A stretch of 64,000 nt of DNA from Thiocapsa marina 5811 (GCF_000223985.1 NZ_AFWV01000015.1:1-64000), one strand, 5' to 3'; shown: positions 1 to 11,394, counted from the stretch's first letter. Made by a program: numbers and translations. The notes: generated from the letters alone by a model not told the origin.

Positions 1-176
1 AAGACTCATGGCATGCCCCGGCGAAAATCGGCCGAAATCGCCTTCGAGTCATCAGGAAATCAATAGGTTAGCGTTTTCTCTGCCCCTCTCGATCGAAAAT
101 CGGCATGATCTTCGATCATGGGGACATATTATAACCCACTGTTCGGAAATAGAAAACGTGGTTTCTGTTCAGGCAC
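1..176. other. AT-richer non-coding leader of unknown origin
   Basis: This stretch is clearly less GC-rich than the rest of the window and holds no credible gene. The 11-mer CGAAAATCGGC occurs twice (22-32 and 94-104). A homologous protein-coding frame starts only near 177, preceded by an in-frame TAG at 150-152. The segment therefore looks like foreign DNA, possibly the end of an insertion sequence lying to the left of the window, that replaced the front of the next gene. No transposase or complete terminal repeat is visible, so this is inference. Confidence 0.35.
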
Positions 177-611
177 TACATTACCGGGCGATTGAAGGAC
201 ATTCTGGTCCTGTCCAACGGCGAGAAGGTTCCGCCCGCGGATCTCGAGATGGCGATCGCAATGGATCCTCTGTTCGATCAGGTGGTTGTGCTCGGCGAGG
301 GTCACTCCTACCTCACGGCCTTGTTGGTCTTGAACGCGGATCTTTGGCCCGGTCTGGCGCGTGAGCATGGGCTGGATCCGGAGCGCCCGGAAAGCCTGCG
401 AGATCCTCAGCTCAACAAACTGATCCTCAAACGGATCCGATCCGCGCTGCACGATTTTCCGGGCTATGCCAAGATTCGACGCGCGACCCCGACGCTCGAG
501 CCCTGGTCCATCGACAACGGTCTGCTGACGCCGACCATGAAGGTGAAGCGGGCCATGGTCGTCACTCGATATCGGGAGGAGATCGAAGAGATGTACGGGA
601 TGGATGCCTGA
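177..611 (+). pseudogene. 3' remnant of a long-chain AMP-dependent acyl-CoA synthetase
   Basis: The translated frame reads YITGRLKDILVLSNGEKVPP and continues for about 140 residues to a TGA at 609-611. This is the C-terminal lid domain of the AMP-forming long-chain acyl-CoA synthetase family: the GRLKD hinge motif, a conserved NGEKV segment and a late lysine in TPTMKVKR. The whole N-terminal adenylation domain (roughly 450 residues) is missing. The frame upstream is closed by TAG at 150, and the preceding DNA has a different base composition. A TTG at 192 could start translation, but no functional ligase could result. I read it as a gene truncated by insertion or deletion. Confidence 0.8.
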
Positions 612-613
612 TC

Positions 614-806
614 TACACCGCGTCCGGAGCGAGATGCCGACGTTCGAGTGAGCTCGGCGTTTGGCGCATCGGCGGCCCCTCCCGGGGGCACGATTTGAAG
701 TGATCGAATGTCTAATTTACTCAACCGCGGGGTCTGCGGCGGCCCTCTAATCTGCCTGGACCGATCCCATCCGAAAACAGCGCAGACTGCGCCGGGCGCG
801 GTTTAA
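614..806. repeat. degenerate GCGGTTTA-family palindromic repeat region
   Basis: The left arm (614-637) carries ACACCGCGTCCGGAGCGAGA, close to the family consensus. The right arm (797-806) is CGCGGTTTAA. The unit is longer than its relatives, and the middle is not symmetrical, so two decayed units may overlap here. It starts three bases after the stop codon of the ligase remnant. The rest of 612-868 shows nothing else that I recognise. Confidence 0.45.
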
Positions 807-868
807 CCGGGCGAATTCGGTCGCGATCTTGATTGCGCGGCGGGCAGCGCCTAAACTAAGCGATCAAA

Positions 869-942
869 GCGGGTGTAGTTCAATGGTAGAACTTCAGCTT
901 CCCAAGCTGATAGCGTGGGTTCGATTCCCATCACCCGCTCCA
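869..942 (+). tRNA. glyU: tRNA-Gly (anticodon CCC)
   Basis: The acceptor stem GCGGGTG pairs with CACCCGC, followed by discriminator T and an encoded CCA (940-942). The D-loop has TAGTTCAATGGTAGAA, and the T arm has GGTTCGATTCC. The anticodon stem TCAGC/GCTGA closes a seven-base loop TTCCCAA, which places CCC at positions 34-36. The sequence closely resembles enterobacterial glyU. Length is 74 nt including CCA. Confidence 0.97.
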
Positions 943-1000
943 TCTTCCCCCGCTTCGCATTCCCCTGCCGCGACCGTCGTGGCCTGTCGGTAGGCCCCTC

Positions 1001-1327
1001 ATGCAACGTCTCTATCAGGCTCGAGATCGCATCGAGGCTCAGCTCCTGTTGGACTTTCTGGACCGGCATCTCGTCGAGGCCGTCATCCTGGGTGACTATC
1101 TCTCGGGCGCGGCGGGCGGTCTGCCTGCCGACATCGGTCCGACGCTCTGGGTCGTGGACGACGCCCACCTCGAGCGCGGCCGCGAGCTCCTCGGTCGGTT
1201 TCAGGCCGATGCCCGGCGTCCGAGCAATGCCGCGACCTGGTCCTGCACCGGTTGCGGCGAATCCGTGGACGGTGATTTCGACCTCTGCTGGAATTGCGGA
1301 CAGGCGCGCGCGGAGGTCGGATCGTGA
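1001..1327 (+). CDS. DUF2007 putative signal-transducing protein with zinc ribbon
   Basis: This 108-aa protein begins with a DUF2007 domain (about residues 1-67: YQARDRIEAQLLLDFL, then a WVVDDAHLERGRELL segment), a small fold found alone or as an accessory module. A C-terminal zinc ribbon follows, with CTGC near residue 82 and CWNC near residue 96 as the likely metal ligands. The molecular role of the family is not established. It lies between the tRNA and mutY, reads in the same direction as mutY and is 43 bp from it, so it may be co-transcribed. Confidence 0.8.
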   Translation: MQRLYQARDRIEAQLLLDFLDRHLVEAVILGDYLSGAAGGLPADIGPTLWVVDDAHLERGRELLGRFQADARRPSNAATWSCTGCGESVDGDFDLCWNCGQARAEVGS

Positions 1328-1370
1328 TGCCGGCGCGCCGGTCTCGTCGCACCGAGGAGAGCATGAGCCC

Positions 1371-2477
1371 ATGACCGCAGACACGTCGGAGTGGTTCAGC
1401 GAGGCCGTGCTCGGTTGGTTCGATCGTCACGGGCGCAAGGATCTTCCCTGGCAACGCGACCCGAGTCCCTACCGGGTCTGGGTCTCCGAGATCATGCTCC
1501 AGCAGACGCAGGTCGCGGTCGTGATCCCCTACTTCGAGCGTTTTCTCGCGCAGTTCCCGACGGTGGCGGATCTTGCCGAGACGTCGGAGGATCGCCTGAT
1601 GGCCATCTGGTCCGGGCTCGGCTACTACGCCCGTGCCCGCAATCTCCATCGCGCCGCCGGTCTGATTCGCGATCTGCACGGCGGGGTGTTTCCGACGGCG
1701 ATCGAACCCTTGCTCGCGCTCCCCGGCATCGGCCGCTCCACGGCCGGTGCGGTGCTCTCGCTCGCCTTGGACCAACCCCATCCGATCCTCGACGGCAACG
1801 TCAAGCGAGTGCTGGCGCGGGCCTTCGGCGTCGAGGGTTGGCCCGGCCAAGCTCCCGTGCTCGCGCGTCTCTGGACGCTGGCCGAACGGCTCACGCCGGA
1901 GAACCGCGTCGGCGCCTACAACCAGGGCATGATGGATCTGGGCGCAACGCTCTGCACCCGTCGTGCCCCGGCCTGCGCGCGTTGTCCGCTGTCCGAGCGG
2001 TGTGTCGCGCGCCGCTCGGGCCGCCAGGCCGAGCTCCCGACACCCCGCCCGCGCCGGAGTCCAGCGGAGCGCGAGACCTTGATGCTGCTCCTCGTCGATC
2101 CGACCGGCGACATCCTGCTCGAGCGTCGGCCCAAGAGCGGGATCTGGGGCGGGCTCTGGAGTCTGCCCGAGATCGCGCCCGGCGCGGATCCGCGCGACTG
2201 GTGTCTCGCCGGGCTCGGTGTTGTACCCGCCCGGGTTGAAATGATCGGGGCGCGCCGTCACTCCTTCTCCCACTTCAACCTGGATATCCGAATCGCGCTC
2301 GTGCAGCTCGACACGATGCCCGGCCAGGTTGCCGACGACGCGGGTCGGCGCTGGCTGAATCGGGCCGACCTCGATGCTCTCGGCTTACCTGCGCCTGTAA
2401 AAGACATCCTGGACCGTTTTCAAGCCGGCCGAGCGCAATCGCCCGTTCGTGCGCAACCACACGGAGACGTCTCATGA
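1371..2477 (+). CDS. mutY: A/G-specific adenine DNA glycosylase MutY
   Basis: MutY removes adenine mispaired with 8-oxoguanine during base-excision repair. The 368-aa product has the catalytic Glu at residue 40 in [10 protein letters not shown], the helix-hairpin-helix [11 protein letters not shown] (about 114-124), and the catalytic Asp in [11 protein letters not shown] (about 141). The 4Fe-4S loop has C-X6-C-X2-C-X5-C spacing in [17 protein letters not shown]. The C-terminal part (from about 230) is a NUDIX-like 8-oxoG recognition domain with [20 protein letters not shown] chose ATG 1371; an in-frame ATG at 1362 is also possible. The open frame extends further upstream across the tRNA and is not coding there. 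The stop overlaps the yggX start (ATGA), implying translational coupling, as in the common mutY-yggX pair. Confidence 0.97.
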   Translation: MTADTSEWFSEAVLGWFDRHGRKDLPWQRDPSPYRVWVSEIMLQQTQVAVVIPYFERFLAQFPTVADLAETSEDRLMAIWSGLGYYARARNLHRAAGLIRDLHGGVFPTAIEPLLALPGIGRSTAGAVLSLALDQPHPILDGNVKRVLARAFGVEGWPGQAPVLARLWTLAERLTPENRVGAYNQGMMDLGATLCTRRAPACARCPLSERCVARRSGRQAELPTPRPRRSPAERETLMLLLVDPTGDILLERRPKSGIWGGLWSLPEIAPGADPRDWCLAGLGVVPARVEMIGARRHSFSHFNLDIRIALVQLDTMPGQVADDAGRRWLNRADLDALGLPAPVKDILDRFQAGRAQSPVRAQPHGDVS

Positions 2478-2746
2478 CTCACATGGTTCACTGCGTCAAG
2501 CTCGGCCGCGAGGCCGAGGGCCTGGATCGGGCGCCCTATCCGGGCGAGCTCGGCAAGCGCATCCACGCCAACGTGTCCAAGCAGGCGTGGCAGGACTGGC
2601 TTCGCCACCAGACCATGCTGATCAACGAGAATCGATTGAGCCCGATGGATCCCAAGTCGCGCAAATTTCTCGAGGAGCAGATGGACAAGTATTTCTTCGG
2701 CGAAGGCGCGGAGATGCCCGAGGGTTACGTCCCGCCGAAAAGCTAG
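2474..2746 (+). CDS. yggX: YggX, probable Fe(II)-trafficking protein
   Basis: This 90-aa protein of full family length is recognisable by [13 protein letters not shown], the [10 protein letters not shown] block and the [16 protein letters not shown] helix. A C-terminal EMPEGYVPP tail completes the family signature. YggX protects Fe-S enzymes from oxidative damage, probably by handling labile ferrous iron. Its start overlaps the mutY stop by four bases. The pairing fits MutY needing an Fe-S cluster and acting on oxidative lesions. Confidence 0.96.
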   Translation: MTHMVHCVKLGREAEGLDRAPYPGELGKRIHANVSKQAWQDWLRHQTMLINENRLSPMDPKSRKFLEEQMDKYFFGEGAEMPEGYVPPKS

Positions 2747-2845
2747 CGGCGCGGTCTTGTCGTCCCGGCCAAACGTGCAGCGTGTCGCCGGGATGCGCGG
2801 CGTGAACACCCGCCTTGCCGATCCTCCCTTGCGTTGTTAGATTAG

Positions 2846-4867
<2,022 letters not shown>

Positions 4868-4871
<4 letters not shown>

Positions 4872-5356
4872 CGGATGCAGCACCGCGCGGCGGCTGGCTG
4901 ATCTTCGTCAGTCTTCTGGTCGCCCTCTTTCTCACGGTCTTGCCGATGCCTGCCGCGACGGATGCCTTCCGGCCGCAGTGGGTCGTGCTCGTTGCCCTGT
5001 ACTGGTGTCTGACGGTGCCGGAGCGTTTCGGGGTCTTCGCCGCCTTCGCCGCGGGTTTGGCCGTCGATCTGGTCACCGGCTCCTTGTTCGGTCAGCATGC
5101 CTTGGGGCTCTCGCTCATCGCCTACGCAGCCGTCGAGCTTCACCAACGCATCCGTCTCTTCCCCCTGTGGCAGCAGGCCCTTTTCGTGTGGGTGTTGCTT
5201 CTGGTGGAGCGGCTGCTCAATCTATGGGTCCTGGCTGCGACGGGCCAGCCTTTGCCCTTCCTGATCTACTGGGTGCCGACCCTGCTCGGCCTTCTGCTCT
5301 GGCCCTGGCTCTTCGTGATCCTCAACGACCTCGGTCGCCGCGCCGGTTTGGTCTAG
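4868..5356 (+). CDS. mreD: Rod shape-determining protein MreD
   Basis: This 162-aa integral membrane protein has five to six predicted hydrophobic helices, of normal MreD length, and shares a four-base overlap with mreC. The motif RPQWVVLVALYWCLTVPERF and the following GLAVDLVTGSLFGQHALG match the MreD family, where the acidic VDLVTG loop is conserved. It forms a complex with MreC and the elongasome enzymes. A palindromic repeat begins next to its stop codon and separates it from mrdA. Confidence 0.95.
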
Positions 5357-5358
5357 AC

Positions 5359-5443
5359 TAGACCGCGTTCAACGTGACATGCCCCCATCTCGTCTCGGCC
5401 ATAGCGTCGTCGCACCAATGCCCGTTTCAGCAAACGCGGTCTA
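5359..5443. repeat. GCGGTTTA-family palindromic unit
   Basis: The arms are TAGACCGCGTT (5359-5369) and AACGCGGTCTA (5433-5443), an 11-bp perfect inverted repeat around a 63-bp centre. It starts three bases after the mreD stop codon. The stable stem could also act as an mRNA 3' hairpin. Confidence 0.8.
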
Positions 5444-5463
5444 AAATTTTGAATCTTTTTGAC

Positions 5464-5553
5464 TTAAACCGTGCCGACGCCAAGGTTCACCGAAACCGCA
5501 AAGCCACGGGGCACCTCCCGACGTTTGGTGCTGCATCACCGAGCGCGGTTTAA
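5464..5553. repeat. GCGGTTTA-family palindromic unit overlapping the mrdA start
   Basis: The left arm TTAAACCG begins at 5464 and the right arm CGCGGTTTAA ends at 5553. Its final A is the first base of the mrdA ATG. The preceding AT-rich spacer (TAAAATTTTGAATCTTTTTG) separates it from the unit at 5359-5443. Confidence 0.75.
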
Positions 5554-7427
5554 TGCTCGAAGCGAATCTGGAAGACCGCAAACGCGAGGCCCGCTTGGTC
5601 GCGAGCCGCGCTTGGATTGCCGCAGCGCTGGTGATCGCCGCGCTCTCGCTCGTCGTGGTGCGACTGATGCACCTCCAAGTCGATCAGCACGATCATTTCT
5701 CGGTGTTGTCCCGCGACAACCGGGTCAAGGTCCAGCCCTTGCCGCCGGCACGTGGGCTCGTCTACGACGCCAACGGGATCTTGCTTGCGGACAACCACCC
5801 GTCTTTTTCGTTGGAGATCACGATCGAGAAGGTGGACGACCTGGATGCCACCATCGAGGAGCTGTCCCGAGTCATCCGGATCGAGCCCCGGGATCGCGCC
5901 CGCTTCGAGCGCCAGAAACAACAGCGGATGCGGTTTCAGGGCGTGCCGATCCGGCTGAATCTTACGCCGGCCGAGGTCGCGCGCTTCGCGGTCGACGGGC
6001 ATCGCTTCGCCGGTGTCGACATCCGCGCGGAGCTGGTCCGCACCTATCCGCTCGGGGAGCACACCGCGCACGTGCTCGGCTATGTCGGACGGATCAACGA
6101 GCAGGAGCTCGCCCGGATCGACAAAAGCAATTACGCCGGCAGCCACTTCATCGGCAAGGGCGGCCTGGAGAAGGCGCACGAGGCCCTGCTGCACGGTCAG
6201 GTCGGCTACCAGCAGGTGGAGGTCAACGCCCGCGGTCGGGTGATCCGCACGCTCGAGAGCCAGCCGCCGGTATCCGGGAAGGATCTGCATCTGTACCTGG
6301 ATATCGGTCTGCAGCAGGTGGCGAAGGAGGCACTCGGCGAGGAGCGCGGTGCGGTGGTCGCCCTGGATCCGCGCAACGGCGGCATCTTGGCGCTCGTGAG
6401 CAACCCGAGCTTCGACCCCAATCTGTTCGTGGAGGGGATCAGTCAGACCGATTACCAAGCCCTGCTGAGCTCGCCCGACAAACCCTTGTTCAACCGAGCG
6501 GTACGCGGACAGTATCCGCCGGGCTCGACCATCAAGCAGTTCGTCGCACTCGCCGGGCTCGCTGCGGGGGTCACGACCTCGCGACGTGCGACCTATTGCT
6601 CCGGGGCGTTCAGTCTGCCGGGACACTCCCATCGGTTTCGTTGCTGGCGTCGCGGCGGTCATGGTGCCTTGAGCCTGGAGCAAGCGCTGGTGCAGTCCTG
6701 CGACGTCTATTTCTATGATCTGGCCAACCGGCTGGGGATCGATCGACTCTCGGGCTTTCTCTCGGACTTCGGCTTCGGCGCCCCGACCGGGATCGATGTC
6801 GCCGGGGAGCTGGGCGGACTGATGCCGACGCGTGAATGGAAGCAACGGGTCCGCAAACAGGCGTGGTATCCCGGCGAGACCCTGATCGTGGGCATCGGGC
6901 AGGGCTCTTTCCTGGCGACTCCGCTGCAGTTGGCCGTCGCCACGGCGGCCATCGCCAATCACGGCAAGGTGATTCGCCCGCAGGTCGCGCGCGCCGCACA
7001 GGCTCCCGGCGCTTCTGCTGCCGAGCAGTTGCCGCTGGTCTCGCATACGATCAATCTCGCCGACGAACATCAATGGGGGCTGATCATCGACGCAATGGCC
7101 AAGGTCGTTGAATCCGGTACCGCTCGGCGCATCCGCAGCACCGACTACCGCATCGCCGGCAAGACGGGGACATCGCAGGTTTTCAGCCTCGGCCAGAACC
7201 AGCGCTACAACGCGGCGACGCTCCCCAAGCATCTCAAAGACCACGCACTGTTTGTCGCCTTCGCCCCGGTCGAGGATCCGCGCATCGCCCTAGCGGTCAT
7301 CGTCGAGAACGGCGGCGGGGGCGGCGCCACCGCGGCACCGGTCGCGCGTCGCATCATCGATGCTTACCTCGGCGGCGCGAGCGAGCCGAGTGCGCAGAGC
7401 GATACCGGAGGCGAGCGTGGCGATTAG
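5553..7427 (+). CDS. mrdA: Penicillin-binding protein 2 (elongation transpeptidase)
   Basis: PBP2 is the class B transpeptidase that cross-links new peptidoglycan during cylindrical growth. The 624-aa product has an N-terminal membrane anchor (about residues 22-42), a PBP dimerisation domain (ARGLVYDANGILLADN onwards) and a transpeptidase domain. The three catalytic motifs are present: STIK after PPG (about residue 329), SCD in VQSCDVYFYD, and KTGT in IAGKTGTSQVF. The ATG overlaps the right arm of a palindromic repeat, so the upstream DNA has no good Shine-Dalgarno sequence. It overlaps rodA by 11 bp, the standard mrdA-rodA pair. Confidence 0.97.
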   Translation: MLEANLEDRKREARLVASRAWIAAALVIAALSLVVVRLMHLQVDQHDHFSVLSRDNRVKVQPLPPARGLVYDANGILLADNHPSFSLEITIEKVDDLDATIEELSRVIRIEPRDRARFERQKQQRMRFQGVPIRLNLTPAEVARFAVDGHRFAGVDIRAELVRTYPLGEHTAHVLGYVGRINEQELARIDKSNYAGSHFIGKGGLEKAHEALLHGQVGYQQVEVNARGRVIRTLESQPPVSGKDLHLYLDIGLQQVAKEALGEERGAVVALDPRNGGILALVSNPSFDPNLFVEGISQTDYQALLSSPDKPLFNRAVRGQYPPGSTIKQFVALAGLAAGVTTSRRATYCSGAFSLPGHSHRFRCWRRGGHGALSLEQALVQSCDVYFYDLANRLGIDRLSGFLSDFGFGAPTGIDVAGELGGLMPTREWKQRVRKQAWYPGETLIVGIGQGSFLATPLQLAVATAAIANHGKVIRPQVARAAQAPGASAAEQLPLVSHTINLADEHQWGLIIDAMAKVVESGTARRIRSTDYRIAGKTGTSQVFSLGQNQRYNAATLPKHLKDHALFVAFAPVEDPRIALAVIVENGGGGGATAAPVARRIIDAYLGGASEPSAQSDTGGERGD

Positions 7428-8559
7428 GTCGAGCAGCTATTTTTCCGAGGATCCACTCGACCAGGGGCGCCCGGGTTTTTGGCAACGGATCCACCTGGAC
7501 GCCCCGTTGTTGGCGGGTCTCCTGGCCCTGTGCGGTTTTGGTCTGATGGTGCTCTTCAGTGCGAGCGACCAGGATCCAGCCGCGGTCGAGCGGCAGTTGG
7601 TTCGGCTCGGGGTGGCATTCGGCCTGATGATCGCGGTTGCGCAGGTCTCCCCGGCGCGGTTGCGCAGCTGGTCTCCGCTGCTCTACGGGGTCGGCGTCAC
7701 GATGCTGATCGCGGTGCTCCTGGTCGGGGATGTCGGCAAGGGGGCGCAGCGTTGGCTGGATTTCGGCATCGTTCGCTTTCAGCCTTCGGAGATCCTCAAG
7801 CTCGCGGTGCCCATGATGCTGGCCTGGATGCTCAGCGCTCGCGCCTTGCCGCCAAAGCTCCTATGGGTAGTGCTCGCGGCCGTGGCGACTTTGATTCCGG
7901 TCGTATTGATCGCCAAGCAGCCGGATCTGGGAACCTCGCTGTTGGTCGCCAGTGCCGGTGTCATGGTGCTCTTCGTGGCCGGCATGGGCTGGGTCATGAT
8001 CCTTTCGCTTGCAGGCGTGGTTGCCGCCGTGACCCCGCTCGTCTGGATCGGCCTGCATGACTATCAGCGCGAGCGCGTCCTGACCTTCCTGAATCCGGAG
8101 TCCGACCCGCTTGGATCGGGCTATCACATCATTCAGTCCAAGATCGCGATCGGCTCGGGCGGGATCGACGGGAAGGGTTGGCTCAACGGTACTCAGTCGC
8201 ACCTGGAGTTCCTGCCGGAGCGCAATACCGATTTCATCTTCGCCGTGATCGGCGAGGAGTTCGGGTTCACCGGGATCTTGGCCCTGTTCGCGCTCTATCT
8301 CTTCATCATCCTGCGCGGTTTGGTGATTACGGCGCGGGCGCAGGATCGCTTCGGGCGTTTGCTGGCCGGCGCTCTGACCCTGGTGTTTTTCGTCTATGTC
8401 TTCGTCAACACCGGCATGGTCACGGGTTTGCTGCCGGTCGTCGGTGTTCCGCTGCCGCTGATCAGCTACGGAGGGACCTCGATGGTGACCCTGATGGCCG
8501 GATTCGGCATCATCATGGGCATACATACCCATCGGATCCGCTCGCGCGCAGCGTCCTAA
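7417..8559 (+). CDS. rodA: RodA peptidoglycan glycosyltransferase
   Basis: RodA is the SEDS-family glycan polymerase that works with PBP2. The 380-aa product has about ten membrane helices and the family landmarks GAQRWLDFGIVRFQPSE, ERNTDFIFAVIGEEFGF and GVPLPLISYGGTS. I prefer the GTG at 7417, which has GGAGG (7407-7411) five bases upstream and overlaps the end of mrdA. A longer reading from ATG 7360 would overlap mrdA by 68 bp. Its TAA stop (8557-8559) is the first triplet of a palindromic repeat. Confidence 0.96.
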   Translation: MAIRSSSYFSEDPLDQGRPGFWQRIHLDAPLLAGLLALCGFGLMVLFSASDQDPAAVERQLVRLGVAFGLMIAVAQVSPARLRSWSPLLYGVGVTMLIAVLLVGDVGKGAQRWLDFGIVRFQPSEILKLAVPMMLAWMLSARALPPKLLWVVLAAVATLIPVVLIAKQPDLGTSLLVASAGVMVLFVAGMGWVMILSLAGVVAAVTPLVWIGLHDYQRERVLTFLNPESDPLGSGYHIIQSKIAIGSGGIDGKGWLNGTQSHLEFLPERNTDFIFAVIGEEFGFTGILALFALYLFIILRGLVITARAQDRFGRLLAGALTLVFFVYVFVNTGMVTGLLPVVGVPLPLISYGGTSMVTLMAGFGIIMGIHTHRIRSRAAS

Positions 8560-8640
8560 ACCGCGTCCGGAGTGAAATGCGTCATCGTCATGTCGTGTCG
8601 GGCTCGAGGATTTTTCCGACCTTCGTCGTGACGCGGTTTA
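8557..8640. repeat. GCGGTTTA-family palindromic unit at the rodA stop
   Basis: This is an 84-bp unit with arms TAAACCGCGT (8557-8566) and ACGCGGTTTA (8631-8640). The first TAA is the rodA stop codon. The left half continues as CCGGAGTGAAATGC, the conserved inner sequence of the family. Confidence 0.85.
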
Positions 8641-8739
8641 GCGCAGCACGGCGGATGTTTCGAGGCGTCGATGACCGAAGCCGCGGCGCAATCGCCTCGC
8701 GCCGCGTCGGGCTTCGGAACAACCAACGAGGTTTGGCCC

Positions 8740-9744
8740 ATGATGATTGCCCACCGCTTTCTCTTCGCCGCAGGGGTACTGCTCGCCGCGTCGCATCCGC
8801 ATGCCGAGCCGGCCGGATACGCGGCCGAGGCCGAGATCTTCGCGCGCGAGATGGTCGAGCGGCATGGATTCGATCCCGCCGCGCTGCAGGGTGTGCTTTC
8901 CGATGCACGCTACAGTCAGGCCATCGTCGACGCTATGGATCGGCCCTACGAGGCCAAGCCCTGGCGCGACTATCGGGCGCTCTTCGTCACGCCCGAGCGG
9001 ATCGCCGGCGGTGTGACCTTCCTGCGCAGCAATCGGGTTTTGCTCGCGCGTGCAGAGGCCGATTACGGCGTTCCCCCGCAGATCATCGTCGCCATTATCG
9101 GGGTCGAAACCAACTACGGTGCCAACATGGGCAAGCATCGGGTGATCGATGCGCTGACGACGCTCGGGTTCGCCTATCCCAGGCGGGCGGAATTCTTCCG
9201 CCGCGAGCTCGAGGCGTTTCTCTTGCTCGGTCGCCAAGAGCAGCTGGATCCGCTCCGAGTCGTCGGCTCCTACGCCGGCGCGATGGGCAAGCCCCAGTTC
9301 ATCTCGTCGAGCTATCGCCGTTATGCGGTGGACTTCGACGGGGACGGTCGGCGCGACTTATGGGACAGCAACGCGGATGTCGTCGGGAGCGTCGCCAACT
9401 ATTTCAAGGAGCATGGCTGGCGTGCGGGCGAGCCGGTCGCCTTCGGGGCGCGGCTGACCTCCGGGGTTCCGGTCGGGATCACGCCGATCGAGAAGACTCC
9501 CGCCCCGCCCGAGACAACCGCAGGTGCACTGCGCGCCGCGGGCGTGGAATGGAACGAGCCGCTGCCGGCCGAGGCGTCCGCGAGCTTGATCCGGCTCGAC
9601 GGCGTCGAGGACGAATACTGGATCGGGTTGGAGAATTTCTACGCCATCACCCGCTATAACCACAGCAACCTCTACGCGATGGCCGTCTACCAGCTCAGCG
9701 AAGCGATCCGCGGCGCCGAGCAGGCGGCCTTGGTTCAGCCGTAA
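8740..9744 (+). CDS. mltB: Membrane-bound lytic murein transglycosylase B
   Basis: MltB cleaves glycan strands of peptidoglycan to 1,6-anhydromuramyl products. The product has a signal peptide (MMIAHRFLFAAGVLLAASHPHA), but I see no convincing lipobox, so it may be soluble in the periplasm. The catalytic Glu lies in IIGVETNYGAN, followed by GSYAGAMGKPQFISSSYRRY and DLWDSNADVVGSVANYF, all MltB signatures. ATG 8740 gives 334 aa and a proper signal peptide; an in-frame ATG at 8671 would add 23 residues without signal character. GAGG lies about ten bases upstream of 8740. Confidence 0.93.
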   Translation: MMIAHRFLFAAGVLLAASHPHAEPAGYAAEAEIFAREMVERHGFDPAALQGVLSDARYSQAIVDAMDRPYEAKPWRDYRALFVTPERIAGGVTFLRSNRVLLARAEADYGVPPQIIVAIIGVETNYGANMGKHRVIDALTTLGFAYPRRAEFFRRELEAFLLLGRQEQLDPLRVVGSYAGAMGKPQFISSSYRRYAVDFDGDGRRDLWDSNADVVGSVANYFKEHGWRAGEPVAFGARLTSGVPVGITPIEKTPAPPETTAGALRAAGVEWNEPLPAEASASLIRLDGVEDEYWIGLENFYAITRYNHSNLYAMAVYQLSEAIRGAEQAALVQP

Positions 9745-9862
9745 GACGCTAGCGCCCCGCGGATGCGTCCGGGTTCCCGCCGATGCGGATGCCAAATGCG
9801 CCGGGCGGCGGTTAGAATGCACCCGAACACTCGCCTACCCTTCCGACCTGCGGATATCCCTC

Positions 9863-11002
9863 ATGAAGTTAGCCTCCAAGCTGTTGTTGCTGGTCTGTGT
9901 CTTTGCGCTTCCGGTGGCGGCGCAAACTCGGCAACCCGTCCCGGATCCGCCCCAGGTCGCGGCCAAGGGCTATCTGCTGCTCGACTTCAACAGCGGGCAG
10001 ATTCTCGCCGAGATGAATGCGGACGAGCGACTCGAGCCGGCAAGCCTGACCAAGATCATGACCGGCTACGTCGTGTTCCGCGAGATCGCGGCGGGCAAGG
10101 TCGCCCTGACCGATACGGCCCTCGTCAGCGAGCGGGCCTGGCGTACCGGCGGTTCCAAGATGTTCATCGAGGTGGGCAAACAGGTCAGCATCCAGGACCT
10201 GCTGATGGGTATGATCGTTCAGTCGGGCAACGACGCCAGCGTGGCCTTGGCCGAGCATGTCGGGGGAAGCGTCGATGCCTTTGCGGACCTCATGAACGTC
10301 CATGCAAAACGGCTCGGGATGACCGGAAGTCATTTCACCAATCCTCACGGCTTGCCGGATCCGGATCTCTATATCACTGCGCGCGACATCGCCACGGTCG
10401 CCATGGCGATCATCCGCGAGTTTCCCGAGTTTTACGCCTGGTACAGCACGCGTGAGTTCACCTTCAACGGGATCACGCAGCAAAACCGCAATCCCATGCT
10501 GCGCCGCGACGAGTCCGCCGACGGTGTCAAGACCGGCTACACCCAGGCCGCCGGGTACTGTCTGGTGTCCTCGTCCAAGCGCGACGACATGCGGCTCGTC
10601 TCGGTGGTGATGGGCTCGCCCACACCCAATGCGCGCGCCGAGGCCAGCCTTGCCTTGATGAACTACGGTTTTCGCGTCTACGAGAGCCATCGCCTGTATC
10701 CCGCCGACGAGCCGGTCGAGACCCTGCGCGTCTGGATGGGCGACAAGGACATGCTGCCGGTCGGTCCCGAGGCGGATGTCTTTGCGACATTCCAGCGCGG
10801 GCGCTACGCCGAGCTCGCCGCGCGTCTGGAAAAGTCCGAGGATGGCTTGACCGCCCCGATCGCGCGCGGTTCGCAAGTCGGCGAGATCGTGGTCATGCTC
10901 GGCGAGGAAGAGCTCAATCGCGTGCCGCTGGTGGCCCTCGAGGACATCGGCGAAGGGAGTCTCTGGCAGAAGGCCAAGGACAGTGTTCTGCGAATGTTCT
11001 GA
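9863..11002 (+). CDS. dacA: D-alanyl-D-alanine carboxypeptidase (PBP5/6 family)
   Basis: This periplasmic low-molecular-mass PBP trims the terminal D-Ala from peptidoglycan stem peptides. The 379-aa product has a signal peptide (MKLASKLLLLVCVFALPVAA), SLTK at 61-64 with the nucleophilic Ser, SGN near 121, and KTG in DGVKTGYTQAAGYC. The C-terminal PBP5-type domain ends in a weakly amphipathic LWQKAKDSVLRMF helix, which in this family holds the enzyme at the inner membrane. In many relatives rlpA lies between mltB and dacA; here it is absent and the gap is only 118 bp. Confidence 0.96.
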   Translation: MKLASKLLLLVCVFALPVAAQTRQPVPDPPQVAAKGYLLLDFNSGQILAEMNADERLEPASLTKIMTGYVVFREIAAGKVALTDTALVSERAWRTGGSKMFIEVGKQVSIQDLLMGMIVQSGNDASVALAEHVGGSVDAFADLMNVHAKRLGMTGSHFTNPHGLPDPDLYITARDIATVAMAIIREFPEFYAWYSTREFTFNGITQQNRNPMLRRDESADGVKTGYTQAAGYCLVSSSKRDDMRLVSVVMGSPTPNARAEASLALMNYGFRVYESHRLYPADEPVETLRVWMGDKDMLPVGPEADVFATFQRGRYAELAARLEKSEDGLTAPIARGSQVGEIVVMLGEEELNRVPLVALEDIGEGSLWQKAKDSVLRMF

Positions 11003-11118
11003 TCCGGATCAGGCCCGCAACCGAACATCCTAGGTGCGTGATGGCCGAATCTAAGCCTCCGTGGAAACCGATTCCGTCCAGGGCGTCGGCTTCGAGGCCG
11101 ACAACATCCGAGGCCGAT

Positions 11119-11394
11119 ATGTCCGACGAAAACCCGTCCGAGCCCCTTCTGGTCTTTCCCTGCCGCTTTCCGATCAAGGCGATGGGCCTTGCCGACGGCG
11201 ACATCGAGGCGTTGGTCGTCGAGATCGTGAGCCGGCATGCAGAACGACCCGTGGCGGCGGACGTGAGCGCCCGTTTGAGCAGCGGCGGCAAATGGGTCTC
11301 CGTGACCCTGACCGTCCAGGCGGAAAGCCGCGCGCAGCTCGACGCCATCTATTGCGATCTCACGGCCCACCAGTCGATCGTTTGGGTGATATGA
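11119..11394 (+). CDS. ybeD: YbeD/UPF0250 (DUF493) protein
   Basis: This 91-aa small alpha/beta protein of the DUF493 family usually sits just upstream of lipB, as here. The motifs [15 protein letters not shown] and [20 protein letters not shown] are typical at its start and end. Function is unproven; the ferredoxin-like fold suggests ligand or regulatory binding. I chose ATG 11119, with GAGG upstream, over the in-frame ATG at 11038, whose extension is low-complexity. The stop overlaps the lipB start (ATGA). Confidence 0.9.
   Translation: MSDENPSEPLLVFPCRFPIKAMGLADGDIEALVVEIVSRHAERPVAADVSARLSSGGKWVSVTLTVQAESRAQLDAIYCDLTAHQSIVWVI

Noticed and set aside
915..1370. Upstream extension of the mutY frame
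   Set aside because: It crosses the tRNA 3' end and the DUF2007 gene in another frame; MutY homology starts at 1371.
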